The notes below the pieces were generated by a model that saw only the letters and a list, made by a program, of their open reading frames with translations, ran no database searches and had not been told where the DNA came from. This document shows, piece after piece, positions 11,736-21,934 of a stretch of DNA of 64,000 nucleotides. The stretch's first letter is position 1; every line of letters begins with the position of its first letter. Location of the stretch: contig JARDYH010000007.1 in the NCBI GenBank assembly GCA_029215795.1, positions 100,579,263 through 100,643,262 of the forward strand. Direction: 5' to 3'. A program made the position numbers and the translations under genes. This stretch comes from Anniella stebbinsi (taxonomy: Eukaryota > Chordata > Lepidosauria > Squamata > Anniellidae).

Positions 11736-12487
11736 TCTGTTTCCTGACTCCTAGCTGAGCAGAGCAGAGCAAAGGAAGCTGCCCCAGCTGGTCTAAAAGG
11801 TACATAAGGAAAAGTGCTCCCACAGAGTCAGTGAACAGGGAGAGCAAACAGGAGTTTGTCAGGGGGAGTTTGGCAGGGGAGGTCAAGGGGGAGGTCCTTA
11901 ATGAAATTCCAATACAATCAGAAGGCAGAAGCAAAACAGAAATGGAGACTATGGACGGAAAGGAGTCTCTAGTGGTGGTGACCTGTAAAGTGTGTGTAAT
12001 GTTTGTGTTCCTTCCTGAGATCAACATGGCCTACACCTGCAACAAGTGCAAGCTGGTTGCACTATTGGAAGAAAAAGTCAGAGTACTTGAACGGCAAGTG
12101 TCCACCCTCCAGGGAATAAGAGCAGGTGAAAAGTGCTTAGACAGAACGGTGGAGCTGCAACAGCAAAAAGAAGTGCAAGAGATTGAAGAGCAACAGCAAC
12201 CTGAAGCAGAAGTGGAGAGTGCTAAGGTGAGGAAAGCCAACTAAGAGGAAACTCCTTGGAAAAGGGTGACAGTTCAGAGCAGAAGAACTAGAAGACACTC
12301 TGCACCAGTGGAACCATTAGAGTTATGCAACCACTTTTAGTTACTGGAGGATGAGACTGGAGGACAGCCTGCAGAGGAAGAATTATAGGGGAATCCGGGC
12401 AACAATGAACAGGAGGCAGAAGGTCAATCAACCAAAAAGAAGAGAAGAGTAGTCGTTGAGGGGAACTCTCTGCTGCGTGGGATTGAA
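11736..12487 (+). pseudogene. CR1 LINE 5' UTR and ORF1 N-terminal part
   Basis: The 5' leader (TCTGTTTCCTGACTCCTAGC onward) leads into ORF1 at about 11951. Visible features are CKVC...CNKC paired cysteines (a PHD/zinc-like knot, as described for CR1 ORF1), then a coiled-coil run LVALLEEKVRVLERQVSTL and a Q/E-rich linker. Stops occur at 12242 and later. The frame resumes to the start of the esterase block (VVVEGNSLLRG, where the related copy at 20 kb reads VVVVGDSLLRG). It is interrupted by an L2 at 12488 and continues at 13302. Nonfunctional relic. Confidence 0.88.
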
Positions 12488-13300
12488 ACTCCTAGATCTA
12501 TCCTTGTCATTGGAGGCACAGGTGGACTCACTGGCCCAGAGTACTTGGGGTCAGCTTTGGCTGATCCGCCAGCTATGGCCTTTCCTGGACAGGGATAACC
12601 TAGCAACAGTAATACACATACTGGTAACTTCCCTGTTAGACTACTGCAATGTACTCTAGGTGGGGCTGCCCTTGAAGACGACATGGAAGTTGCAGCTGGT
12701 GCAAAATGCAGCAGCTAGACTGCCGACTAGAACATCTCATAGAGACTATATAACACCAGGCTTAAAGGAATTGTACTGGCTGCCAATATGTTTCTGGTCG
12801 GAATTCAGGGTGTTGGGAATGACATTTAAAGCCCTAAAAAGCTTGGGACCTCGATGCTTGAGGGAGCGCCTCTCCCTATATCTGCCTGCCTGAGACCTGT
12901 GATCTGTTGGAGGAGCCCTTCTCCGTGCCCCACCAACGCAAGATATATGCTATGGTGGGGAGAGGGCTTTCACTGTTGTGGCACCCTAGCTGTGGAATAT
13001 CCTCCCCCTGGAGGCCTGATTGACACCGGCACTGGTTTCATTTCAACACCAGGTTAAGTCATGGCTTTTTAACAAAGCCTTTGATGGCTAAATCCACCAG
13101 CTTGCACACTGTCTTGTTTTAATTGGATTTTACTGATTTAACATTTTGTATTGGTTTTAATATATTAATAGTTTAATTTGTTTTAGAATTGTATATTTAT
13201 TCTATTTTATATGTATGATTTTATCTGTACGTTGCCCTGAGATTGTTGTGATATAGGGCAGGATATAAATCCTTAAATGCATACATAAATAAATAAAATA
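12488..13300 (+). mobile_element. L2 LINE 3' part (ORF2 C-terminus and 3' UTR)
   Basis: The plus strand encodes the L2 post-RT region: QLRPFL-like start, LVTSLLDYCNVL, then KLQLVQNAAARL, ITPGLKELYWLPI, VLGMTFKALKSLGP. The frame carries stops and a shift near 12658. It ends in an AATAAATAAATAAAATA tail. It interrupts CR1 ORF1: comparison with the 20-kb CR1 shows the two CR1 halves are contiguous in the source. Confidence 0.9.
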
Positions 13301-13301
13301 A

Positions 13302-13387
13302 GGATATCGTGAAGACCCATGGACTCGCCAGGTATGCTGTCTCCCTGGAGCACAGGTTAGAGATGAGACAGAAGGGTTGCCAAAGCT
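13302..13387 (+). pseudogene. CR1 ORF1 continuation after the L2 insertion
   Basis: Reads the CREDPWTRQVCCLPG-type stretch of the CR1 ORF1 esterase domain, which follows directly after GDSLLRGTETQ in the reversed CR1 at 20.2 kb. It is cut off at 13387 by another CR1 insertion. Confidence 0.85.
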
Positions 13388-13800
13388 CATAGAATCATAG
13401 AATAGTAGAGTTGGAAGGGGCATATAAGGCCATCAAGTCCAACCCTCTGCTCAATGCAGGAATCTACCTTAAAGCATCCCTGACAGATGGTTGTCCAGCT
13501 GCCTCTTGAATGCCTCTAATGTGGGAGAGCCCACCACCTCCCTAGGTCATTGGTTCCATTGTTGTATTGCCCTAACAGTCAGGGAGTTTTTCCTGATGTC
13601 CAACTGGAATCTGGCTTCCTGTAACTTGAGCCCATTATTCTGTGTCCTGCATTCTGGGTTGATTGAGAAGAGATGATTAGGGGTCTGGAAACAAAGCCCT
13701 ATGAGGAGAGATTGAAAGAACTAGGCATGTTTAGCCTGGAGAAGAGAAGATTGAGGGGAGACATGATAGCACTCTTCAAATACTTGAAAGGTTGTCACAG
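13388..13800 (-). mobile_element. CR1 LINE with 5' inversion
   Basis: 13388-13674 is a reversed CR1 3' end, from the terminal CATAGAATCATAG up to the codons for LFSI. At 13675 the strand flips: 13675-13800 reads forward through [19 protein letters not shown] to KGCH, the ORF2 segment that lies just upstream in an intact CR1. Only about 20 nt of template is missing at the flip. This is the twin-priming signature of a single insertion event. Confidence 0.85.
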
Positions 13801-15412
13801 CACAGCAGGGGGCGGGGGTGGCAGGGGGAACATGCAGGGGCGACACAAATGTCCCTGGAAGACCGCATTTTGCCCACTGCTGACCTAAGTCATAGGGGCT
13901 GGAAGGTCAGGGATGGTGCTTAGTGCCATTAGGTAGAGGCAAAGAATGGCATCTGACATAGAATGTGGAGTAAGAGGGAGGGAAGGGTCAGTTGGAGGCA
14001 GCTGGTGAAGCTGAGAAGTAGGGGAAAAGAGCAGCTGAGGAGTGAAGACAATGAGAAGCAATTGAGAATAGAACTCAGGGGAAGGGGAGGAAGAGGGAGC
14101 ACCGACAATAAGAGTACCAGCCACAGGCTGAATGAGGAACCACTAGCATCAGTTAACCAAATGGCAACAGCATTGGACTGTGAAAGGATAACCCCACCCC
14201 CAATCATTTAAAATGGCGCACCGAGAGGCTTCAGACTTGACCAGATGGTCTGCTGTGGCACTTGCTTTTAGCAGTGGGACAACAGGAGGGCAGAATTCAC
14301 CACCACCTGTCAGGAGGTCATTTGGGGGGCCCTCCCATATCTGTGTCCCATGGTCCAGACATAGTGGCACCACCACTGGTTATTCCTCTGTATTTTGAAG
14401 AATGTGTGTGACTTGCCCTAGTGGCATGGAATGGGGAGTGGGCATCTGCAGGAGGTATTCCTGGAACATCCTCTTCTGTTTTCTCCTTGAGCATCCTGGC
14501 TTTTCTTGGTACATGTGACCTCTGCTCATGCCCTTCCACAACTGTTTCCCCCTGGAGCCTCAAACATGGACAGTTAAGGGGATGTACCTGAATCCTTGGA
14601 CCTCCTTGGACCTCCTCCTTCCTCCTCAAGATGAAGCCTTATCCCTCTGCTCCATTCCTTGCCCGTCTTCCCTGATGCCTGACCATGCTGGCCTTAAACA
14701 GGTAGGCACAAAATACAACCTGCTTTCTGGCTTTTGGGAAAACTCCACAAGACATCCAAGCCCATGCACTGTGGCAAAAGCACGGAGAAATAGAAATAAA
14801 AATTAATGGTATAGAAGCCAATGTACTATTGTTCACATGAGCCGTATGTAAATCTTGGTAAATACATTTGCATACTTGAAAGATTTAGGAGGTTGCTCCT
14901 GTTTGGCTTAGTTATCGGTTTGCTAAGGCTTCTCACCTTATTTTTTTTAATGTATTTTCCAGATATAGGAGGTAATACTTAATTTATAATGCAAGGTGGG
15001 TCTTTTCATCAGTCCCATAACAGAGTGTTAATTTGAATACTAAGTGGGATAATTAATCTAATTTTATTTCAAGGTTAACAAAATGAATTTCATCACATCT
15101 AAGAAAGGAATTAACGGCACAGAATAAGAGCAGCGTAACTGAGGATCCAGGAAACAGGTTGTCTATTCCAATATACACTATTTCTAATGTAGCGATTGTT
15201 AAATGAAAACGTAATTGTAAAAATAATCTATGGATAATTAGCAGATCAGTTTCACCTCAGAAAACATCTTCATCTTCTTTTCATAATGATTGATGATTCT
15301 GGTGAAATTAATACACCTGACTGAAATTGCAGACATACAGTTAAGTTTCAAAACTAAAAGTATCCCCTTCTCTGAAGCGTTCCCTTTTCTTTGTTCACCT
15401 TCCTTTCCAGCC
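13801..15412. other. Anonymous DNA
   Basis: No recognised gene. 13801-13885 (GGGGGCGGGGGTGGCAGGGG...CCCACTGCTGACC) may be a hAT-like terminus. 13960-14110 is purine-rich (GGAAGAGGGAG-type) on the plus strand. 14200-14650 has open frames on both strands but no family resemblance. Confidence 0.4.
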
Positions 15413-15671
15413 ATAAGACAAATCAAGAAAAAGGGGAGAGAAGCAGGTTCTCAGAATGCTGAGATATTTTTATTGATATACACCCAACGCGTTTCAGCCT
15501 GTGGGATTTTGTTTGAAAGGCCTTCTTCAGGGGGCTGCAACATCAAGAATACAGTACATTACTATGGCTGTCTAGGGATAACATAAAGCATAATTTATAA
15601 CTGTATGAAGAATAAGTGGGAACGTTGCCTTGAAAGGCCTATGCCCATATGTATGTATGTTAAAAACGGTT

Positions 15672-15738
15672 TGTTCCCCGCCTCGATGGTGTTGTTCCCC
15701 GCCTCGATCCGTTGGGAGAGGCGGGTGATAAATAAATA

Positions 15739-15777
<39 letters not shown>

Positions 15778-15778
15778 T
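15672..15778 (+). mobile_element. L2-type LINE 3' tail inserted in the left Penelope arm
   Basis: Contains CCCCGCCTCGATCCGTTGGG, the GAGAGGCGGGTGATAAATAAA stem and a (TTA)n tail, identical in type to the tail of the L2 at 45.5-46.2 kb. The opening TTCCCCGCCTCGAT is duplicated 19 bp apart. It is absent from the matching place in the right arm (about 17810), which confirms an insertion after the arms were formed. Confidence 0.8.
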
Positions 15779-16272
15779 AGTATATTTCAAACATATTTTT
15801 AAAAATTATTATGAAAGTACATTTTACAGGCTTTTGTGCCTGTCTAGATTCTACATCAAAATAGCTATAATTTATCTAATATATATAAGAACATCTCTAT
15901 GTATAAAAACAGTAGTATCAAAAGTTAAATAAATTCTTACATGATTAGATAGGTCTGCAGAACTGGAAGTCTTCCGTGGTGTTCACTAGCGACTGGAAAA
16001 ATACGATTACTTCAGTATCTCTCTTTATATATTTTTTTACTTCAATTCTTGTTGCTACATCCTTTCTTGGCACTTGTTCTAGCTTTTGCACGTGTTGTGG
16101 ATGAGTGCAGGGCCTCCAAATGCCTCATTATTGCTGTGTTTTTCTAGTTGTCTGGGAGTCACTGCTGTTGCTCACTAAGTTACAGAAGTGGTAGAAATTC
16201 TAAATCCGAGTTCAGACCACTTGGGGTTAAAGTTTTTAACTTCAAAATCCAATCTCTTTCTTTTCACAATAG

Positions 16273-16331
16273 TAGGCTGACCATATGAAAAGGAGGACAG
16301 GGCTCATGTAACTTTAACAGTTGTAGAGAAA
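16273..16331. mobile_element. Half of a palindromic hAT-type MITE
   Basis: The TAGGCTGACCATATGAAAAG end through AACAGTTGTAGAGAAA is followed at once by Penelope RT sequence. Only ~59 bp of a ~318-bp element remains. In the leftward Penelope copy, the GIY-YIG-coding stretch expected here is missing, so a deletion removed the rest of the MITE together with that stretch. Confidence 0.8.
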
Positions 16332-16647
16332 CTGCCTTCTTTAGGCTTTGGGAGATTACACCAGCAGGATAAACCCTCTCTTTTAACTGTGTGGCTAATG
16401 TCTGTGATTCCTGTTTGAAGCCTGATATTTTTGAGCAGTTGCATTTGAGTCTAAGAAATTGACCGTATGGAAGGTTATTTCTTAAAGCCTGAGGATGAGA
16501 ACTATCATATCTAAGGTATCTGGGAACATCTGTAGGTTTTTTGTAGGTGGAGGTGGAGGTGGAGGTGATAAGACGGTCCCCCTCCTTCTTTACTTTTAAA
16601 TCTAAGAAATGAATTTCTCTTGTGTCAAACTGAATGACATTAGCCAC
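16332..16647 (-). pseudogene. Penelope-like RT C-terminal fragment (leftward copy)
   Basis: The minus strand reads an open frame with the Penelope RT landmarks IHFLDLKV, YKKPTDVPRYLRYDSSHP, LPYGQFLRLKCNCS and LKERVYPAGVISQSLKKA. A (GGTGGA)n repeat on the plus strand (16548-16566) has inserted the run TSTSTST into the protein, where relatives have a short loop. The frame runs out into the MITE remnant. The palm with the catalytic aspartates is not present. Confidence 0.85.
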
Positions 16648-17402
16648 ACAGTTAAAAGAGAGGGGTTATCCTGATGGTGTACTCTCCCAAAGCCTAAAGA
16701 AGGCAGAGGAAAAAACATGATTAGAGCTTCTTTCAAAACACAGGACAGCTAATTCAGAAAGTATCAATTGCAGTTTAACATACAATCACATAACAAATCA
16801 AATGCAAGGCAGTATAAGCCAACACTGGCACATTGTCCGACATATCCCAGGGTGCCAAGAAAAACCTATGGTCTCCTTTAAGAGGACCTAGAACATAAGG
16901 GACATTTTAATCAGAAGTGAATATAAAGAGCACAGTAGGAACCAACCCAATTTTTCGGCAGGTGCCTCCATGCCCCAGGGACACCACCCCTGTGGATACT
17001 TCTGTGACTGCAAATACACCCACAAAATCACAGCATTTGAAAAGCCATTTGACCAGCAGAAATATTTCCTAAAGAGCTTCACCACTTGCAGTACCACTTT
17101 TGTCCTCTATGCCATCCAGTGCAAATGCCCGAAGATCTACATAGGCAAGACTGTCAGACCTTTGAAAAAAAGAATGGGAGAACACGTTAGCAATTTGAGA
17201 AACAACAGATCAGGTGCCCCTTTGGTAGATCATTTTACAGCACAAAGTCATTCTACTAGTGACTTAAAGTTCTGGGCTATCGAGAAATTAGAAATGCACG
17301 ATAACAATCTGCTATTGTGAAAAGAAAGAGATTGGATTTTGAAGTTTAAAACTTTAACCCCAAGTGGTCTGAACTCGGATTTAGAATTTCTACCACTTCT
17401 GT
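16639..17402 (+). pseudogene. Penelope-like RT end plus GIY-YIG endonuclease (rightward copy)
   Basis: The plus strand starts at LKERGYPDGVLSQSLKKAE, overlapping the minus-strand copy, and continues through KPMVSFKRT and NIRDILIRS. Next comes a Cys/His linker (CGYFCDCKYTH) and the GIY-YIG nuclease: VLYAIQCKCPKIYIGKT (GIY and YIG halves), RPLKKRMGEH, then a TSDLKFWAIEKL strand. A premature TGA/frameshift at about 17318 separates the expected C-terminus KEIDWILKFKTLTPSGLN, which lies inside the right inverted arm. Stops near 16712 and 16884 also break the upstream frame. The nuclease would nick DNA for target priming; this copy is dead. Confidence 0.88.
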
Positions 17403-18601
17403 AACTTAGTGAGCAACAGCAGTGACTCCCAGACAACTAGAAAAAACACAGCAATAATGAGGCATTTGGAGGCCCTGCACTCATCCACAACACGTGCAAA
17501 AGCTAGAACAAGTGCCAAGAAAGGATGTAACGACAAGAATTGAAGTAAAAAATATATATAAAGAGAGAAACTGAAGTAATCGTATTTTTCCAGTCGCTAG
17601 TGAACACCACGGAAGATTTCCAGTTCTGCAGACCTATTTAATCATGTAAGAATTTAACTTTGGAAACTACTGTTTTTATACATAGAGATGTTCTTATATA
17701 TATTAGATAAATTATAACTATTTTGATGTATAATCTGGACAGGCACAAAAGCCTGTATAATGTACTTTCATAATAATTTTTAAAAATATGTTTGAAATAT
17801 ATTATGAAAACCATTTTTAACATACCTACATATGGGCGTAGGCCTTTCAAGGCAACGTTCCCACTTATTCTTCATACAGTTATAAATTATGCTTCGTGTT
17901 ATCCCTAGACAGTAATAGTAATGTACTGTATTCTTGATATTGCAGCCACCTGAAGAAGGCCTTTCAAATAAAATCCCACGGGCCAAAATACGTTGAGCAT
18001 ATATTAATAAAGATATCTTGGCATTCTGAGAACCTGCTTCTCTCCCCTTTTTCTTGATTTGAGTGGATGCTCTCCTCCTTTTGGTTTTATAAGACAAATC
18101 TAGACTTTCTCTTTCTTACAGCAAGTGGGAGAAATCAGTAAATATTCACAATGAACAAGTGTTATAGTAAACAAACCAATAAATAAGTTTATGGAGGAAC
18201 AGGAAAGAAAGTGTTGTAGCTGCATTCTCTTGTCATTGCCTTGAAGTTTTTAAAAGTAAAGGCACAGCTACCAGATTAATTGGTGGGAGGACGGAGGAAA
18301 CATTAACCAAGAATTCCATCACACCTACTTTTTTTCCTGATATGCACCCGCGATTTTGACCTCCGCATCATTAGTGCAGCAAGCTCTGGTCACTTTCACA
18401 TGCGTACGTTGTTGCGCTATTTCATCTTGTGGCTTATTCACTCTCCCACTCCACCATGCCCCACCCACCTCTTCTCCTTCCCCCTCCAGTTCATTGGTTC
18501 TTGTCCTTGATGGATGTTGTGATGGATGTGGTGTGGCCGCCTCCATTCCATTTTCGGATAACCGCTGCATTTTAGACTATTGGAATTAACCAAAATGCTT
18601 A

Positions 18602-18860
18602 GAGCTCCCTCATTTTTAAAGATAAAGAGATGAAACTTGGCATTGTGATAGCTCTTAAGTTGGGCTTTAGGAATGCCAAGATTGAAGCCGATCCCATCAG
18701 TTAATTTTTTAAGGATTTTTTAAAAAAAATCTCACATCATTTCTCCTTCCCATAAACTCACACACACACACACACACCTGATTCTCCGTTAATCCACCCC
18801 TGCACATTTATGAAGGGAGGTTTTATCCTTTCCTTTGCTGATGGGCATATCCCTTTAATG
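18602..18860. repeat. Interspersed repeat shared with 6955-7100, with (CA)n
   Basis: 18602-18745 is collinear with 6955-7100 (GAGATGAAACTTGG, GATAGCTCTTAAGTT, AATGCCAAG). A (CA)9 tract follows at 18760-18777. It is probably part of a longer decayed DNA element starting near 18310 (CATCACACC). Confidence 0.5.
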
Positions 18861-19029
18861 AACTCTTTATTTTGGATCGATGGATCTAGAACCAAAGACA
18901 GAGAACAATTCTCAGGTATGGAGAGAAAATAAAAAGAAAAGTCTCTCATTAAAACCAATTTGGCAAGCATGCCATGACAAAACCATTCAGACTTTGTATG
19001 GGGAAGAGGTGGGGTGGAGGTACTTATGT

Positions 19030-19692
19030 GTGAGAAATTTTAGAAAAATAGGTGCAGGCGTTTTGTGGCTATGAATTTTTACTTTAAAAGTTCCAAAAGC
19101 TCCAAAACAGTGTGGGGAGAAGGCTGGGTGGGGTGGGGTGGGGTGGGGTGGGGTGTTGTTTGACAGCTGTCAAACTCACCATTTTGGAACTTATGGAACT
19201 TTTAAAGTAAAATTTCATAGCCACAAAATGCCTGCACCTATTTTTCTGAAATTTCTCATACATAAGTGCCTCAAACCGATCTGCAATGTGACCACGTTTC
19301 ATGTTTCTATCTTTAAAAATAAAACAGTAATAGGCGTTTCCTCATTTTTCAAAAAAATACCTTGCCACTACACGCATGCACCTATGTTTCTGAAATTTCT
19401 CACACATGACTACCTACATGCCATCTGCAAGGTCCCCAACTTTCATGCTTTTATCTTTAAAAATAAAAAAGTTATAGGCATGTTTTTGCCACAATACTAG
19501 GCTATGGGGAAAATCATTCAAAATGGTGTCTGATTCTCTGATGCAATGCAATCTGATGTGAATTGGATAAAAAAATTGGATCGGTTAAAATCAGAGCTCC
19601 TTGAACCAGTATCAGAATTGGGAATTGGATGTCCAATTTCGCTTGAATCATATTGGAATTGGGCATCGGATTCGATTCAATGCACATCCTTA
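19030..19692. mobile_element. Decayed foldback hAT element
   Basis: The right terminus TGCACATCCTTA matches the TGCACATCCCTA end of the foldback elements at 29850 and 45202. It carries the same unit motifs (GAAATTTCTCA, AAAATAAAAAAGTTATAGGC) and a subterminal ATCGGATTCGATT tract in place of the GATCC tract. Inverted segments flank a (TGGGG)n block: TTTTTACTTTAAAAGTTCC at about 19077 and its complement near 19200. The left end is missing or too diverged. Confidence 0.7.
19126..19155 (+). repeat. (TGGGG)n minisatellite
   Basis: Five to six GGGGT repeats in a row at the centre of the foldback relic. Four or more G-runs of four within 25 nt meet the formal requirement for a G-quadruplex on the plus strand. 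Confidence 0.85.
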
Positions 19693-19899
19693 GTAGACTC
19701 CGACCATCATGTTCCTTTTATTCTTTGCCCCATTTATTTTAATACAGATGCTCTCGATGAGCTACCAGGCTCATCCTCTTGTATTTCTGTGCAGGGATAA
19801 GTGTTTTTAACATATAGTGTGACTCAACCTCCCTTTCTATTTCTTCTATTCTTTTTGAACAAGTTATAGTCTTCAATTGCTATATTCCAGTCATGTTTC

Positions 19900-21160
19900 A
19901 TCAGTTCTTCACCCGGAGTATTTTTCTTTCCTTTTCTAATCCTCTTCTAAGAATCAGGAGGATGGATGAGAAAACTATCTGGGCCCCAAAGTTCTTGAGC
20001 TTCCTTCCTAGAGCTTAAAAGTCTGATGTGATTTCTTCGTAGCTACACTTGGCAATATCATTTGTTCCCACATGGATGAGAAGAAAAGGATATGTGTTAG
20101 TGGGCTTTATGAGTTTTGGCAACCCTTCCATCACATCTCTAATCTGTGCTCAAGGGAGACAGCACACCTGGCGAGTCCATGGGTCTTCACGACATACTTG
20201 GGTTTCAGTCCCACGCAGCAGGGAGTCTCCCACAACGACTACTTTTCTCTTCTTGTTGGTTGACTGACCTTCTGCCTCTTGCTCACTGTTGCACGGGGGC
20301 TCCTGTAATTCTTCCTCTACAGGCTGTCCTCCAGTCTCATCCACCAGTAGCTGAAAGCAGTTGCATACCTCTAATGGTTCCACTGGTGCAGAGTGTCTTC
20401 TAGTTCTTCTCCTAACTGTCACCCTTTTCCAAGGAGTTCCCTCTTCGTTGGGTTTCCTCATCTCAGCATTCTCCACTTCTGCTTCAGGTTGCTGTTGCTC
20501 TTCAATCTCTTGTGTTTCTTGTTGCTGTTGCAGTTCTACCGTTCTATCTAAGAACTCTTCATGTTCTCTTATTCCTTGGAGGGTGGACACTCGTCTCTCA
20601 AGTACTTCCACCCTTTCTTAAAATAGTGCAACGAGCTTGCATTTGTTGCAGGTATATGCTAAGTTGATCTCAGGCAGGAACACAAACATTGCACACACTT
20701 TGCAAGTCACCAACACTAGAGACTCTTTTCCGTCCATAGTCTCCATTTCTGTTTTGTTTCTGCTTTCTGATTGTGTTGGAATTTTGTTATGGACCTTCCC
20801 CTTGACCTTCCCTGCCGAACTCCCCCTGACAAACTTCTGTTTGCTCTCCTTGTTTTCTCGCTCTGATCACTCACTCTCTGGGGGCTCTCTTCCTTATGTA
20901 CCTTCTAGACCAGGTGGGGAGCTTCCTCTGCTCTGCTCAGCTAGGAGTCAGGAAACAGAATGAATCTCCCTGCCCACTCAGTTGCTGAGAGTAAATAGGT
21001 CATACCCCCTTTGAATCAGCACTCAGGAGCACATGGCGGGCACATGGCCACTTTGAATAGGGAGCTTCTTGGATTTGCTCGAGGCCTCTCTCCTCGTTGC
21101 TTTGGCCTCCTTTTCCACTACACTCCCCCTGACAAACTCCTGTTTGCTCTCTCCGATAGC
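19900..21160 (-). pseudogene. CR1 LINE ORF1 (zinc knot, coiled coil, esterase) and 5' UTR, reversed
   Basis: The minus strand encodes the coiled-coil VLERRVSTLQGIREHEEFLD, a Q/E linker, the basic VRRRTRRHSAP stretch, then the esterase blocks VVVVGDSLLRG (catalytic Ser motif) and CREDPWTRQVCCLPG. After a frame break come LLIHVGTNDIA-type and RKLKNFGAQIVFSS-type blocks at about 20150-19920. This esterase domain is a known feature of CR1 ORF1. Upstream (20640-21160) the 5' UTR contains two copies of a leader unit with GGAGTCAGGAAACAGAAT and AACTCCTGTTTGCTCTC-type words. The ORF is broken by frameshifts. Confidence 0.88.
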
Positions 21161-21478
21161 TAGGGTGACCATATGAAAAGGAGGACAAGGCTCCTGTATC
21201 TTTAACAGTTGCAAAGGACAGGGAATTTCAGCAGGTGTTGTTTGTATACATACATAACCTGGTGAAATTCCCTCTTCGTCACAACAGTTAAAGCTGCAGG
21301 AACCCTGTCTCTTGACCATGTACAAAAGAGGCCAGGGCTTCTGCAGCTTTAACTTTGTGATGAAGAGGGAATTTCACCAGGTTCTGCATATATACAAATG
21401 ACACCTGCTGAAATTCCCTTTTCTATGAAACTGTTAAAGATACAGGAGCCCTGTCCTCCTTTTCATATGGTCAGCCTA
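21161..21478. mobile_element. Palindromic hAT-type MITE inside a CR1 5' UTR
   Basis: TAGGGTGACC...GGTCAGCCTA, 318 bp, with a perfect 8-bp target duplication CCGATAGC (21153-21160, 21479-21486). The interior is two inverted modules: AACAGTTG/CAACAGTTAAAG flanking TTCCCTCTTCRTCACA and its complement. Removing it and one duplication restores a continuous CR1 leader. Confidence 0.95.
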
Positions 21479-21486
21479 CCGATAGC

Positions 21487-21545
21487 TCACTCTCTGGGGC
21501 AGCTTCCTTTTCTCTGCTTTGCCCAGCTAGGAGTCAGGAAACAGA
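21487..21545 (-). mobile_element. CR1 5' UTR terminal piece
   Basis: Continues the reversed CR1 leader after the MITE (CTTTGCCCAGCTAGGAGTCAGG). It ends at ACAGAAT exactly where the opposite-strand CR1 3' end begins, as in the mirror-image arrangement at 11735. Confidence 0.8.
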
Positions 21546-21884
21546 ATAATAGCACTCTTCAAGTACTTGAAAGGTTGTCACACACAGGAGGGCCAGGATC
21601 TCTTATCGATCATTCCAGAGTGTAGGACGTGGAATAACGGGCTCAAGTTACAGGAAGCCAGATTCCAGTTGGACATCAGGAAAAACTTCCTGACTGTTAG
21701 AGCAGAACTACAATGGAATCAATTACCTAGGGAGATTGTGGGCTCTCCCACATTAGAGGCATTGAAAAGGCAGCTGGTCAACCATCTGTCAGGTATGATT
21801 TAAGTTGGATTCCTGCATTGAGCAGGGGGTTGTACTCGATGGCCTTATAAGCTCCATTCAACTCTACTATTTTATGATTCTATG
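21546..21884 (+). mobile_element. CR1 LINE 3' end, forward
   Basis: Encodes [14 protein letters not shown], then (shifted) SIIPECRTWNNGLKLQEARF, LDIRKNFLTVRAELQWNQLP, SPTLEALKRQLVNHLSGM, and ends with the CR1 terminus TTTTATGATTCTATGG. Its 5' breakpoint (ATAGCACTCTTC) is the same nucleotide region as the reversed fragment ending at 11735. Confidence 0.92.
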
Positions 21885-21934
21885 GTGAGTTTTTGTCTTT
21901 TTCAGACTTGTATGTTAAATATATTTTACCTACT

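Larger units (their letters stand above)
15425..18088 (+). mobile_element. Penelope-like retroelement insertion with long inverted arms
   Basis: The whole insertion is flanked by a perfect 12-bp duplication ATAAGACAAATC (15413-15424, 18089-18100). It contains two 5'-truncated Penelope-like copies joined head to head: a leftward copy (16647 to 15425) and a rightward copy (16639 to 18088). Their shared C-terminal coding and 3' UTR sequences form inverted arms of about 750 bp (left arm 15425-16272, right arm 17313-18060). Penelope-like elements are known for RT plus GIY-YIG coding and for terminal repeats in direct or inverted arrangement. No complete ORF survives. Confidence 0.88.

Noticed and set aside
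20361..20963. Plus-strand Ser/Cys-rich open frames
   Set aside because: Antisense shadows of the CR1 ORF1 Q/E-rich linker and leader.
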